From: Polaribacter vadi
Lineage (GTDB): Bacteria; Bacteroidota; Bacteroidia; Flavobacteriales; Flavobacteriaceae
NCBI RefSeq assembly: GCF_001761365.1
Contig: NZ_CP017477.1
Location: 3,745,315 to 3,809,314 of the forward strand
DNA length: 64,000 nucleotides
Direction: 5' to 3'
Position 1 is the stretch's first letter; each line of letters starts with the position of its first letter. This document shows, piece after piece, positions 8,928 through 18,106 of the stretch. The notes under the pieces were generated by a model. That model was not told the origin of the DNA. It was given only the letters and a program-made list of their open reading frames with translations, and made no database searches. The translations under genes were made by a program, and so were the position numbers.

Positions 8928-10430
8928 ATGAATAAGAAACTATACATTAAAATTGCACTTATACTATTAACAATTATAATTCTTTACAAAGTTGCAGATA
9001 TTTACGGAACACGTAAAATTGACGCATTTTTAAAATCTAAAGACATTGCTTACAAAGATGTTTCCGTAAATTTTCTTTTAGGTAATTTATCTTTAAAAGA
9101 TGTAAAATATCAAAAAGATAGTTTGCATTTTAAAGCAGATAAAATTGCTTTAGATGGATTTTCATACATTAATTATCTCCAAAATGAGGAATTTATATTT
9201 TCTGATTTAGAAACTGATGATTTAAAAATATCTGGAAATTTTTTACATCAATCTAAAAAAATAGATACAATTAAAAATGAAGAAAATACGAAGGCTAAAA
9301 AATTACCAAAAATTAAAATACAGGAAATCGATTTAAATGATATCGAAATTGATGTTTTAAAAAGTGATAAATTTCCTTTAACTGTAAAAAATATCGCTAT
9401 TGAAATTGATGATTTTGAGTTAGATACTATTTTAAAGAATTCAATTCCTTTTAAATACTCAGATATTAAAACTTCTATAGTTGGTTTTGAATCTCAATTT
9501 TCTGAAGTTCAGAAAGTAAAGTTTAAAAAACTAAATTTTGAAACTGATCAAATAATGGTAGATAGTTTAGAAATTGTTCCTCTAAAATCAAAAGATGAAT
9601 ATATTTATCATCTTAAACAAAAAACAGAAGAAGAATTATTAACATTAGTTGCTAAAGAAATTAAGGTTGATAACATTCAACTTACTCAAAAAGACAGCAT
9701 GAGTTTTTCTATAGATAACATTTTATTTGATGATGTTTTCTTTAATTTATATTTGGATGCTACTCATTTACAGGAAAGAACCAGAATTAAAAGTTTATAC
9801 AGTAAAAGTTTAAGGGAGTTACCTTTTAATATTGATGTAAAAAAAATTGATATTATAAACTCAGAGATTGTTTATGAAGAATATACTAAAAAAGGTAATG
9901 ATGCTGGTATTTTGGTATTTGATGATTTGAAAGCCCAAATTCAAAATATTAATAATAACGAAAGTAAAGTAGAAAAATTAACAACGGTTAATATTCAATC
10001 TAAATTTATGGAAACGTCTCCTTTAGATATTACTTGGACGTTTGATATCAATAATAAAAACGATGATTTTAGAATATTTGGAAGTTTAATGAATGTGAGT
10101 TCTAAAAATATGAGTGCGTTTATTAAACCTACTACAAATGTAAAAATTGAAGGGCAAATTCATAAAATGTATTTTGATTTTGAAGGAAATAATAATGTTT
10201 CTAATGGAAAAATGGAAATGGATTTCAAAAATTTTGATATTCAAGTTTTAGATGATGAAAAAAAGAAGAAAACAATTATAAGTTGGGTGGTTAATCTATT
10301 TGTTAAAGATTCTTCAAAAAATGGAATGGTAAAAGTAGATGTTAAAGAAATAGAGAGAAACAAAGCAAAATCTTTTTGGAATTATTTATGGATAAGTATT
10401 GAAAAAGGTTTGCAAAAATCGCTTTTATAG
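8928..10430 (+). CDS. AsmA-like / DUF748-type envelope protein
   Basis: A 500-residue protein starting MNKKLYIKIALILL, with one N-terminal membrane anchor (residues 4-20). A long region rich in beta strands follows, with repeated short segments of alternating hydrophobic residues such as IKIQEIDLNDIEIDVL and VKKIDIINSEIVYEEY. This pattern of a single anchor and a long beta-stranded periplasmic body is seen in AsmA/DUF748/TamB-like proteins. Some of these handle lipid transport or outer-membrane assembly. No catalytic residues are evident and no specific partner is adjacent. An earlier TTG at 8907 is in frame but overlaps the promoter element, so the ATG at 8928 is preferred. A strong hairpin follows. 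Confidence 0.6.
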   Translation: MNKKLYIKIALILLTIIILYKVADIYGTRKIDAFLKSKDIAYKDVSVNFLLGNLSLKDVKYQKDSLHFKADKIALDGFSYINYLQNEEFIFSDLETDDLKISGNFLHQSKKIDTIKNEENTKAKKLPKIKIQEIDLNDIEIDVLKSDKFPLTVKNIAIEIDDFELDTILKNSIPFKYSDIKTSIVGFESQFSEVQKVKFKKLNFETDQIMVDSLEIVPLKSKDEYIYHLKQKTEEELLTLVAKEIKVDNIQLTQKDSMSFSIDNILFDDVFFNLYLDATHLQERTRIKSLYSKSLRELPFNIDVKKIDIINSEIVYEEYTKKGNDAGILVFDDLKAQIQNINNNESKVEKLTTVNIQSKFMETSPLDITWTFDINNKNDDFRIFGSLMNVSSKNMSAFIKPTTNVKIEGQIHKMYFDFEGNNNVSNGKMEMDFKNFDIQVLDDEKKKKTIISWVVNLFVKDSSKNGMVKVDVKEIERNKAKSFWNYLWISIEKGLQKSLL

Positions 10431-10440
10431 TTTTTAAAGA

Positions 10441-10482
10441 AAAAAAGAAAGCCGAAGTTTTAAACTTCGGCTTTCTTTTTTT
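10441..10482. terminator. Bidirectional terminator between the AsmA-like gene and the exopolysaccharide operon
   Basis: A hairpin with arms AAAGAAAGCCGAAGTTT and AAACTTCGGCTTTCTTT is flanked by A and T tracts, so it can terminate both convergent transcripts. Confidence 0.9.
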
Positions 10483-10497
10483 ATGAATTATTGATTC

Positions 10498-10872
10498 TTA
10501 TAAATTAGGAATCACTAATTCTTGACCTGGATGAATTACATCTGGATTTTTTAAAATATTTCCATTTGCTTTAAAAATAGCGGTATATTTTGAAGGATTT
10601 CCATAATATTGTTTTGCTATTTTTCCTAAAGTTTCTCCTTTTTCTACTGTATGATATGCAAAAACTGAAGTATCTTCTACTTTAATGTCTGCAACTAAAT
10701 CAGTTGGGTTTTCACCACCAACTCTTTTTATTTCATCCCAAAGAAGGTTTTTTTCATATTGAGTTTTGGCAGTTCCATTAATTTTTAATTTACCACCTTC
10801 TTCTTTTACATCACCATTTTGGATGTTTAACTTTTCTCCTAAATCTAATACACTTTGATATTTTGCTTTCAT
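10498..10872 (-). CDS. BON-LysM domain protein
   Basis: A 124-residue protein with the layout of E. coli Kbp/YgaU. It has an N-terminal BON-like half (about 10-70, NIQNGDVKEEGGKLKINGTA) and a C-terminal LysM domain (about 73-122, starting YHTVEKGETLGKIAKQYYG and ending PGQELVIP). LysM binds peptidoglycan or other N-acetylglucosamine polymers. No signal peptide is visible, as in Kbp. It is the last gene of the six-gene operon, 23 bp after the DUF1573 lipoprotein gene. Kbp itself is a potassium-binding cytoplasmic protein. Whether this copy helps the exopolysaccharide machinery or is a passenger cannot be decided from sequence. Confidence 0.85.
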   Translation of the reverse strand: MKAKYQSVLDLGEKLNIQNGDVKEEGGKLKINGTAKTQYEKNLLWDEIKRVGGENPTDLVADIKVEDTSVFAYHTVEKGETLGKIAKQYYGNPSKYTAIFKANGNILKNPDVIHPGQELVIPNL

Positions 10873-10895
10873 ATTTATTTTGATTTTACTATTTG

Positions 10896-11417
10896 TTATC
10901 TTACTGTTCTTTCTTCGTCAATATAATACCCCTGTTTTGTTAAATCTCCATCAACTGCTCCAGCTAATTTAGCTTTTCTTCTTTCTAAATAAATTTCCTC
11001 ATAATCTTGCGTGTAATGAGGTGATGTAACTACGTTTAAATCGAATTTAACAGTGGTAAATACGTCTTTTTCTGTGTTAGCAAGAATGGTTACAAAAAAC
11101 TCTACATAACCAATATTTTTTGCACTATCATAATCTAAAACTATAAAGCCAAAATCGTCTTTACCAATAGAACCAGTTGGAAAATCTAACTCTATACAAC
11201 CACAAGAAGCTTGTACATCGTAAATAATTAAAGGCTCATTACCTCTGTTATATATTTTAAATTCGGCTGTTAGTTCTGAGCCACGTAAAATAGGATAATA
11301 GTGTCTTTCAGGATCAATAATCTCCATTTTTGTTTTTCTTGCACTTTCTAAATCTGGCTTTCTAAAGCAAGAAGTTGTGATCAAAACCAAGGAGAATAAT
11401 ATTAAAATTTTTTTCAT
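10896..11417 (-). CDS. DUF1573 domain lipoprotein
   Basis: A 173-residue lipoprotein. The signal MKKILILFSLVLITTSC gives lipid attachment at Cys17. The central region (about 45-135) is the DUF1573 immunoglobulin-like domain, recognised by FKIYNRGNEPLIIYDV and the invariant SCGCIELDFP. In Bacteroidota such proteins are abundant and mostly uncharacterised. The tail is polar. It sits 21 bp after the DUF4838 gene and 23 bp before the BON-LysM gene in the same operon, so it may be an envelope accessory of the putative polysaccharide exporter. Confidence 0.85.
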   Translation of the reverse strand: MKKILILFSLVLITTSCFRKPDLESARKTKMEIIDPERHYYPILRGSELTAEFKIYNRGNEPLIIYDVQASCGCIELDFPTGSIGKDDFGFIVLDYDSAKNIGYVEFFVTILANTEKDVFTTVKFDLNVVTSPHYTQDYEEIYLERRKAKLAGAVDGDLTKQGYYIDEERTVR

Positions 11418-11438
11418 TTTTGTAAATTTAATTTTTTA

Positions 11439-13616
11439 TTAATTAAATATAATTTCATCACAAGCTAAAGCGTTTTTACCAGCAATTATAGGTTTTATAA
11501 CTTTAATTATAAATGAATCAGAAAGTTGTTTATTATCGAATTCCGAGGGTAAATCTATAGAAACTTCTTTAGTATCTAATATTGTTGTATCTGTTTTTAG
11601 TTTTATTCTCTTAATTATTTTAAAATCTGCATCCAATATTTCTATAGAACTTGGATAATAAATTTTGTGTTTAATATCTTGTAAAAAGGAAAACGTAATT
11701 TTTTTAGATTTAGAAATATCTTCTTTTTTAATTTTTAAAACTAAATTATCAATAGAACTAATATGCCAGTTTGTGTTGTAATCTTTAAGGCCAAAAGCAC
11801 CATCATTTAAAATTTTGGTATTTTGGTAATCTTCATCTAATTTAGAGATTACCTCAAAATCCTTTTTGTAAAAATAATGTTTTCTTTTGTGATATTTAAA
11901 AATAGTTTTTCGCCAGCTATTGATATAGTCATCAATTTTATAGTTTCTTTCATTGTAGGTTTTAAGAGTAGCAGCTTTGCTGTAAGCAGATAGATGATCT
12001 AATAACACAGCAGCTTCATTTTTTACGATAATTTCGTTATCCTCATTTAAGGTTCCAAAACCATAAGAACCAAAACCATAATCTCGCATAATTTCTAATT
12101 TTAGAAATGTAAGACCTGTAGCTATTTTTAAATAATCTTTGTCAAATTTATTTTGTTGCGTATGTGTATCAAATTCATTATAAAATTCAAAAAATACTTT
12201 TGGATCTAAATATTTTTTTACTGTTTTATTGATGCCACTATAAATGCTTAATTCTTTTTTATTGGTATAAAATGAATTTTCTATAAATGTGTAATAATTA
12301 GTTAATACATCTGCTAGTTTTGTTGAAAATCGTGTATGGAAATAGTCATTTATTTCTTGATCTACATTGATGTTAGGGTTCCATAAAAGTTTTGCAAATA
12401 ACGTTGCTTTTAACTCTTGAAAAGTGCTATAATCATATTCACTTCCATGTAAAAAAACGCCATTTACACCTAATTTATTGTAAAGTTTTAAGTTTTGTTG
12501 CGTAACTTTAATAATTGGATAAATATCAAAATAGTTATCAAAATTCACAGTATAATCCCAAATATAAACGTTGTTTACATATTTGCGCCATTTTACAATA
12601 TCTTCTTGAAACTCTTTAAAATATTTAGAATTTTCGATGGCAATTCCTTTTTGAATATCAATAGTGCTATAAAAAATACCAGTATTACTTTCTGCTTTAA
12701 ATCTTGGAATATTTTTAACGGTGATATAAGCTGCTGTAAAAAAAGATAAATTTCTATTGTCTTTAGCAAGCTTATTTAGAAACGTAAAAACAGCTGGTGC
12801 TGCATCTGTATTGGTGTTTCCTGCAGCTTTACAGGTGCCACAAGTACAAACAATATCATTATCATTTGGTAAAATCATGTACTTGTTAAGAGCATGATCA
12901 CTGTTATATGTAAGTTTTACTTTTTCATTTACATGTTTAAATAAACTATCACTTGTAAAACAATATTGGTCTTTAACTCTTTTGTTACCAACTTTGGCAT
13001 AAATAGATTCTGGAACATCAATATCTTTAACAACTTTATTTAAGTTATGTCCCCAAATACCCCATTCTAATTCTAAAAAATTGGTCTTATTCCAAGCTCT
13101 AAAATTTGAATCAAAGTTAGATGAATAATATGGTTCTCTATATTCAAAAATAGGAGATGAGCACTCACTAAATTGTTCAGGAATTTCTATAGTATCTGCA
13201 ATTGAATATTCTTCAATATTTCCTTTTATAGCTTCGAAATTAAGATTTGTGTAACGTTTAAAAAAATCTTCGATAGCGTACTCTAAATTTTGAGAGGTAG
13301 TTCCTTGAATTGTTATATTTTGATCTTTTTTATAGATACAAAAATCTTCTTTTTGAGTTGGGTTAACTCGTAAAAGAATGTAATTATAGTTTTTATTTAA
13401 ACTATTGCTTCTTTCAATATGTAAAGTTTCTCCTGTAACAATTTTAAAATTACTATTAAATTTATTGGCAGCATTCGTTACTAAAATATCCGCACTTAAT
13501 GGAATACTTATTTTTGGAGCTATTTTATTTTTTTTTGAGAACAAAGTCACTTTATTTTGAGCACAAGAAGTTAGGCTGAAAAAAAATATAATTAGATAAA
13601 TGTTTTTTTTAAACAT
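11439..13616 (-). CDS. DUF4838 glycoside-hydrolase-like lipoprotein
   Basis: A 725-residue lipoprotein with signal MFKKNIYLIIFFFSLTSC (Cys18). The N-terminal part (about 35-135) resembles the alpha-glucuronidase-type N-domain that precedes a TIM barrel. The middle contains the DUF4838 hallmark, a short cysteine cluster CTCGTCKA (Cys257, 259, 262), and WDYTVNFDNYF and YNKLGVNGVFLHGSEYD typical of barrel strands. A C-terminal beta-rich region (about 610-725) may bind carbohydrate. No enzyme activity is proven for the family; hydrolase-like action on a polysaccharide is inferred. It lies between the outer-membrane TPR-barrel gene and the DUF1573 gene, so a role in trimming or guiding the exported polymer, as the PgaB hydrolase domain does in E. 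coli, is plausible. Confidence 0.75.
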   Translation of the reverse strand: MFKKNIYLIIFFFSLTSCAQNKVTLFSKKNKIAPKISIPLSADILVTNAANKFNSNFKIVTGETLHIERSNSLNKNYNYILLRVNPTQKEDFCIYKKDQNITIQGTTSQNLEYAIEDFFKRYTNLNFEAIKGNIEEYSIADTIEIPEQFSECSSPIFEYREPYYSSNFDSNFRAWNKTNFLELEWGIWGHNLNKVVKDIDVPESIYAKVGNKRVKDQYCFTSDSLFKHVNEKVKLTYNSDHALNKYMILPNDNDIVCTCGTCKAAGNTNTDAAPAVFTFLNKLAKDNRNLSFFTAAYITVKNIPRFKAESNTGIFYSTIDIQKGIAIENSKYFKEFQEDIVKWRKYVNNVYIWDYTVNFDNYFDIYPIIKVTQQNLKLYNKLGVNGVFLHGSEYDYSTFQELKATLFAKLLWNPNINVDQEINDYFHTRFSTKLADVLTNYYTFIENSFYTNKKELSIYSGINKTVKKYLDPKVFFEFYNEFDTHTQQNKFDKDYLKIATGLTFLKLEIMRDYGFGSYGFGTLNEDNEIIVKNEAAVLLDHLSAYSKAATLKTYNERNYKIDDYINSWRKTIFKYHKRKHYFYKKDFEVISKLDEDYQNTKILNDGAFGLKDYNTNWHISSIDNLVLKIKKEDISKSKKITFSFLQDIKHKIYYPSSIEILDADFKIIKRIKLKTDTTILDTKEVSIDLPSEFDNKQLSDSFIIKVIKPIIAGKNALACDEIIFN

Positions 13617-13637
13617 AATGATAAGGGAATTATATGT

Positions 13638-16523
13638 TTAGAATTTTGTTACAATAGTTACAGATAAGTTGTATTGGTTTAGATAAAACAATGAAGTACT
13701 ATCTGTTACTGGACTTTTAAAATTAATCCAAGTTCCATTTACAATTATTGCTGTTTTTGGAGATATATTATAACCATAACCTGCACCAATTAATATATTT
13801 GAAAAATCTAAGAGCGCTGTTTCTCCTTCAGGTAATTGCGTATCAAAAGGTGCACTACCTCCAGAAACTATAAGAGTAACATAGTCTTTCCTGGCGTTTA
13901 CATTTATTTTGGTTTGCGCCATTAAATTAAAATAGGTAAACTGGTCATCTCTTAATACAGACAATTTGGAGGTTAATAAAATATCTTCCCAGGTTTTTGT
14001 TCCTCCAACATTTAGAGTAATAAAGTTGATATCATTTTGCAATCTAGAAAAACGAATTCCTGCTTGAACTTCATAGCCATTACCTATCCCTTTATAAGCA
14101 TCTCCATATAAAATGAATTTAGGGAAAAATATATTTCCAAATAAAACACCAGCATTTGCATATAAAGTAGGAGAGAATATTCTTGAATAGTTAACACCTC
14201 CTTGAACACCAACTCCAGATCTTCTTGCTGCATAATTTACATTTGCACCAAACGTGTTTTTCTCATCGTATTTATGGCTATAGCCTAAACTTGCAATAGA
14301 TGTACTAAATGCAACAGAATCTGAACTTGCTTGCAAATAAGTTGCTGCTAGTTGGTTTTTAAGTTGTGCTGCTCTTAAAACCTCTAAAGTTAAACCCCAT
14401 TGTTGTTTTTCGTAAGGATTATCAATTTCTCTAAATTTTTGATAATAATAAGCAGAATCATATTGTTGTAATAATTCGAAAACGACCCCTTTTTTGTATA
14501 ATAAAAAATTATCTTCAGGTGTTTTTTCTAATTTATTATTTATAAACTCTAAAGATTCATCATTTGGTTTTTGAATAATATGTAAATTTACCATTCTCAT
14601 TAATGATCCTCTATCAGCTGGATTTAAGGCAACAGCAGAATCATAGTTTACCAATGCTTCTTCAACTAAACCTTCTTCCTCTTGGTTTCTTGCTCTGTAG
14701 AATAAAACTTCAGCAAGTGCATTTTTAACATTTCTATCATAAACATATACTGTTCTTAGAGAATCTAAAACACCTTTAGCTTCATCATATTGTTTATTTT
14801 GAGAATATAGATTTGCTAATTTTAATTTAAAGTTTTTATTATTTGGATAAAAAGTTAAAGCACTTTTTCCATAATTGATTCCTTTTTGATAATCTGGAAT
14901 TGCAGATGATGCGTTTATGGCAATATCTAATAATCTTTTGTTATTATTTTCTCTTGTTAAACCATCCTCTACAAGTGGTAATACAGCTCTATATCTTTGT
15001 TCTCTCATTAAATAGGTAGCATACGCTTCTATTTGACTTACATATAAAGTTGGGTATCTTTGGCTTAATGGATAATTTTGTTCTAATGATCTAGTTATTT
15101 CTAAAGCATCATCAAATAATTCCATTTGTTGATAAAGGGTAGATTTTTTTTCTAAATAATCTGGATTATCTGGATCTAAGCCTATTAATTTGTCGATTTG
15201 ATCTGTAGCTTCATCATATCTTTCTTGTAAAAGATAAATACCGAAAATTTGACTTTCAGATTCTTCTGTAAAATCTGGGAAGTTTACTAATTCGTTAAAA
15301 ATCTCTAAAGCTTCTCCATATTGTTTGTTGATTACTAAATCTTTTGCTCTATTGTAAATTACCAAATTATAGTCTGATGTAATATCAGTATCGTTAGGGA
15401 ATTTTTCATGAAGTTCAATTACTTCTTTTTCAAAACGCTCTTTATCTTTTATAGGTCTGTAAAGTTCTTTTAATTGAACTAAAAGTTTTTTATTATTTGG
15501 ACTTCTTTTAATGTTTTTCTTCAAGAAATACTCAGCATCAACATCATAACCTTTTCCTAATGCGTTTTTAATAACATAGGCTGTAGATTCTGAATTTCCA
15601 TTCATTTCTGCCAATTTCTTATTGATCTCATACGTATCATTATACTCATTGAAACTTGCAGATTGTTGCATTAAGTAAGGTAATGTTTTAGAGTGAAGCT
15701 CAGGAAACTTATCCTTACTAACATTAGGATCTGTTTGTATAAATACAATAGCTTCTTCATGTCTACCTAATTGCTCTAATAAACCAACTTTCTTTTCAAT
15801 TAATTGTCTGTCAGAAGGTAATTCGATAAGAGATCTATTTGTATATTGTAGAGCAACTTCTGGATTTCCTTTTAAAATTTCATTTCGAATAAGTCCTAAA
15901 TAAGCATCTTTGTTGGATGGGTTGTTATCGATAATCGTTTTATAAATTACGTTAGCATCGTCGTAATTTTTATTTTTTAAAGCATCATTTCCATCACCAA
16001 TCATAATGTAATTATACCTACTTTCTATTTCAGTATCATTAGGATAAATTTGGTAGATTCTTTTTAACGCTCTTTCAGCTTCTTCAAAATTCCCCATTTC
16101 TTTGTAAATTTCTATTTTACGTAGATGCCAGCCTCTACTATATGGAGTAATTTCTAATAATTCATTTACAAAACAAATAGCATCAGAATATCTTTTTGTT
16201 GTTTGCTCTATAGTTACTAAATATTGCAATACATCAATATCTTTTCTTCTTTTGTCGTAAACTTGTTTTAATACATATCTTGCAGTATCATATTTACCAA
16301 GTTGAAGATTTGCTTTTCCTAAAAGAACTTTTAAATCTAAGTCGTTTTTAGATATTTGCAGTCCTCTCCAGCTCATTTTTGCGGCTTTCGTAAAGTTTTG
16401 TTCTGCAATATCTTTTTTAGCTTCTTCGAAATATAAATCGGAAGAATCAAATTTTTGAGAATAAATATTTAATTGTGATAGCAAGATCACAATAAAAATT
16501 AAAATTGATTTATTTATTTTCAT
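13638..16523 (-). CDS. TPR protein with C-terminal YaiO-like outer-membrane beta-barrel
   Basis: A 961-residue exported protein. A signal peptide (residues 1-22, ending NIYSQ) is followed by about 20 tetratricopeptide units covering residues 25-720, for example NYDDANVIYKTIIDNNPSNK and RYDEATDQIDKLIGLDPDN. The last 240 residues, from about AYLQ-like ATYLQASSDSVAFSTS on, consist of amphipathic beta strands ending in Phe (VTIVTKF), the usual end of an outer-membrane barrel; the segment resembles the YaiO family. The architecture equals that of PgaA, AlgK/AlgE or BcsC, which carry a polysaccharide through periplasm and outer membrane. It is 17 bp after the GT2 synthase gene, which supports this role. 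Confidence 0.85.
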   Translation of the reverse strand: MKINKSILIFIVILLSQLNIYSQKFDSSDLYFEEAKKDIAEQNFTKAAKMSWRGLQISKNDLDLKVLLGKANLQLGKYDTARYVLKQVYDKRRKDIDVLQYLVTIEQTTKRYSDAICFVNELLEITPYSRGWHLRKIEIYKEMGNFEEAERALKRIYQIYPNDTEIESRYNYIMIGDGNDALKNKNYDDANVIYKTIIDNNPSNKDAYLGLIRNEILKGNPEVALQYTNRSLIELPSDRQLIEKKVGLLEQLGRHEEAIVFIQTDPNVSKDKFPELHSKTLPYLMQQSASFNEYNDTYEINKKLAEMNGNSESTAYVIKNALGKGYDVDAEYFLKKNIKRSPNNKKLLVQLKELYRPIKDKERFEKEVIELHEKFPNDTDITSDYNLVIYNRAKDLVINKQYGEALEIFNELVNFPDFTEESESQIFGIYLLQERYDEATDQIDKLIGLDPDNPDYLEKKSTLYQQMELFDDALEITRSLEQNYPLSQRYPTLYVSQIEAYATYLMREQRYRAVLPLVEDGLTRENNNKRLLDIAINASSAIPDYQKGINYGKSALTFYPNNKNFKLKLANLYSQNKQYDEAKGVLDSLRTVYVYDRNVKNALAEVLFYRARNQEEEGLVEEALVNYDSAVALNPADRGSLMRMVNLHIIQKPNDESLEFINNKLEKTPEDNFLLYKKGVVFELLQQYDSAYYYQKFREIDNPYEKQQWGLTLEVLRAAQLKNQLAATYLQASSDSVAFSTSIASLGYSHKYDEKNTFGANVNYAARRSGVGVQGGVNYSRIFSPTLYANAGVLFGNIFFPKFILYGDAYKGIGNGYEVQAGIRFSRLQNDINFITLNVGGTKTWEDILLTSKLSVLRDDQFTYFNLMAQTKINVNARKDYVTLIVSGGSAPFDTQLPEGETALLDFSNILIGAGYGYNISPKTAIIVNGTWINFKSPVTDSTSLFYLNQYNLSVTIVTKF

Positions 16524-16540
16524 AACTAATAATCGGTAAT

Positions 16541-18106
16541 TTATGTTTTTATAGGCTCAAAATCTGAATCTGAGCTTTTATCTTTTTTTAATCTTTCAAA
16601 AATACTAGGTTTCTTTTCATTAGTGCCTCCAGAGTTATTGTCTTGATTATTATTACTGTCATTGTTGCTGTCAGATTTTTTCTTCTTTTCATCTTCATTA
16701 TCAAATCCTTTTCTAGTCATAGTACCCCAAGCTAATTCTTGAGAAGTAACGTAACTGAAATATCCTTTTAAAGAGAAGAACATAATCATAGGGTGATATA
16801 AAATTGGTTCAATAAATGCAGTTAAGAATAACGTAAGAACTTCTTTAGTTGTATTATAATATTTAAACGTCATTTGATCCCAAATAATTACAATTGATGA
16901 AATCATAATAGCAAAAGTATAGGAGTACAAAAGGATTAATGGCGCAAAATTCCAGTTTACATATCCGTAGAAAAGTAAAAAAACTGAAAATAGAATACCA
17001 AAAGCTTCAATTATTGGCGCTAAAAACTCAAAAATAAAAATATATGGAAATGTAATTAACCCCAATCTTTTATAACTTGGATTAAATAATATTTTTCTAT
17101 GTTCACTAAACATTTGAAATAATCCACTGGCCCATCTTGTACGTTGTCTTCCTAAAATTTGGATGTTTGGTGGTCCTTCTGTCCAACAACAAGAAAGAGG
17201 AATGTATCCTATTTTATAATCAAGTCTGTTGTTCATCATATGAGCCGCCATTCTTGTCATCATATCCATATCTTCTGCATGAGAATCTGCTCCATAACCA
17301 CCAGCTTTAATGGCTATATCTTTATCAAACATACCTAAACCTCCAGATACATTAGGGACAGAATTTATTAATTCCCAACCCATTTTTCCTAAAAGATAAG
17401 ATCTAATATATTCTAATTCTTGAAAACGAGGAATTAACGCTTTTGGAGGTCTTACTCTTGTAATAACTCCTTCTTCAATTTCACAGTTATTAGACATTCT
17501 TAAGGTGGCACCCACTGCAATTACAGTAACTTTAGAACTTAAAATTGGTTTAATCATTTTAGTAAGGGTGTTCCTTGCTAAAATACAATCTACATCTGTA
17601 TTTAAATAATAAGGAAATACGGATGCATTAAGACCTGCATTAAAAGCATCTGCTTTTGTACCTCCGTTTTCTTTATCGATAATTGTTAAAATCTCGTATT
17701 TAGGATTTTGAGATTTAAATGTTCTTTTGTAAGGTTTTGTTTTAATTTTTTCTACGTAAGCGAAAGGTGCTTCCACTAGATCAAATTCTTCTATAAGTAA
17801 ATCTAATGTTTTGTCTTTACTACCATCATTCACAATAATAACCTCAAAAAGTGGATAGTTTAATGTTAATAAAGATTTTACATTTACAATAATTGTTTTT
17901 TCTTCATTATAAGCTGGCGCAATTACAGAAATTCCTGGAGCAAGAGGTGAGCCTAATAATTCTTCGTCATCAATATCAGTATTATAACTTTTATATCTAT
18001 TTATTGCTATAAAAGAAAATATAGCTAAAACTATGTAACTTAAAATTAGAGAAGTTGCATAGAAGAATATAAAATACTCATAAATTTTTACAAAAATTTC
18101 AAACAT
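16541..18106 (-). CDS. Processive GT2 family glycosyltransferase (polysaccharide synthase)
   Basis: A 521-residue inner-membrane synthase. One helix lies at about 12-35. The cytosolic GT-A domain has VNDGSKDKT (Asp94), NTDVDC (DVD at 171-173), AEDMD (277-281, catalytic base region) and QRTRW (321-325). The full D, DxD, ED, QxxRW set marks processive synthases such as PgaC/IcaA, hyaluronan and cellulose synthases. Four to five helices follow (350-450). The tail from about 470 is a low-complexity Lys/Ser/Asn/Asp stretch, probably disordered. No PilZ domain is visible. The gene abuts the HEAT-repeat gene with no spacer and is 17 bp ahead of the TPR-barrel gene. The sugar cannot be deduced, though similarity of layout favours a HexNAc-type polymer. 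Confidence 0.9.
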   Translation of the reverse strand: MFEIFVKIYEYFIFFYATSLILSYIVLAIFSFIAINRYKSYNTDIDDEELLGSPLAPGISVIAPAYNEEKTIIVNVKSLLTLNYPLFEVIIVNDGSKDKTLDLLIEEFDLVEAPFAYVEKIKTKPYKRTFKSQNPKYEILTIIDKENGGTKADAFNAGLNASVFPYYLNTDVDCILARNTLTKMIKPILSSKVTVIAVGATLRMSNNCEIEEGVITRVRPPKALIPRFQELEYIRSYLLGKMGWELINSVPNVSGGLGMFDKDIAIKAGGYGADSHAEDMDMMTRMAAHMMNNRLDYKIGYIPLSCCWTEGPPNIQILGRQRTRWASGLFQMFSEHRKILFNPSYKRLGLITFPYIFIFEFLAPIIEAFGILFSVFLLFYGYVNWNFAPLILLYSYTFAIMISSIVIIWDQMTFKYYNTTKEVLTLFLTAFIEPILYHPMIMFFSLKGYFSYVTSQELAWGTMTRKGFDNEDEKKKKSDSNNDSNNNQDNNSGGTNEKKPSIFERLKKDKSSDSDFEPIKT

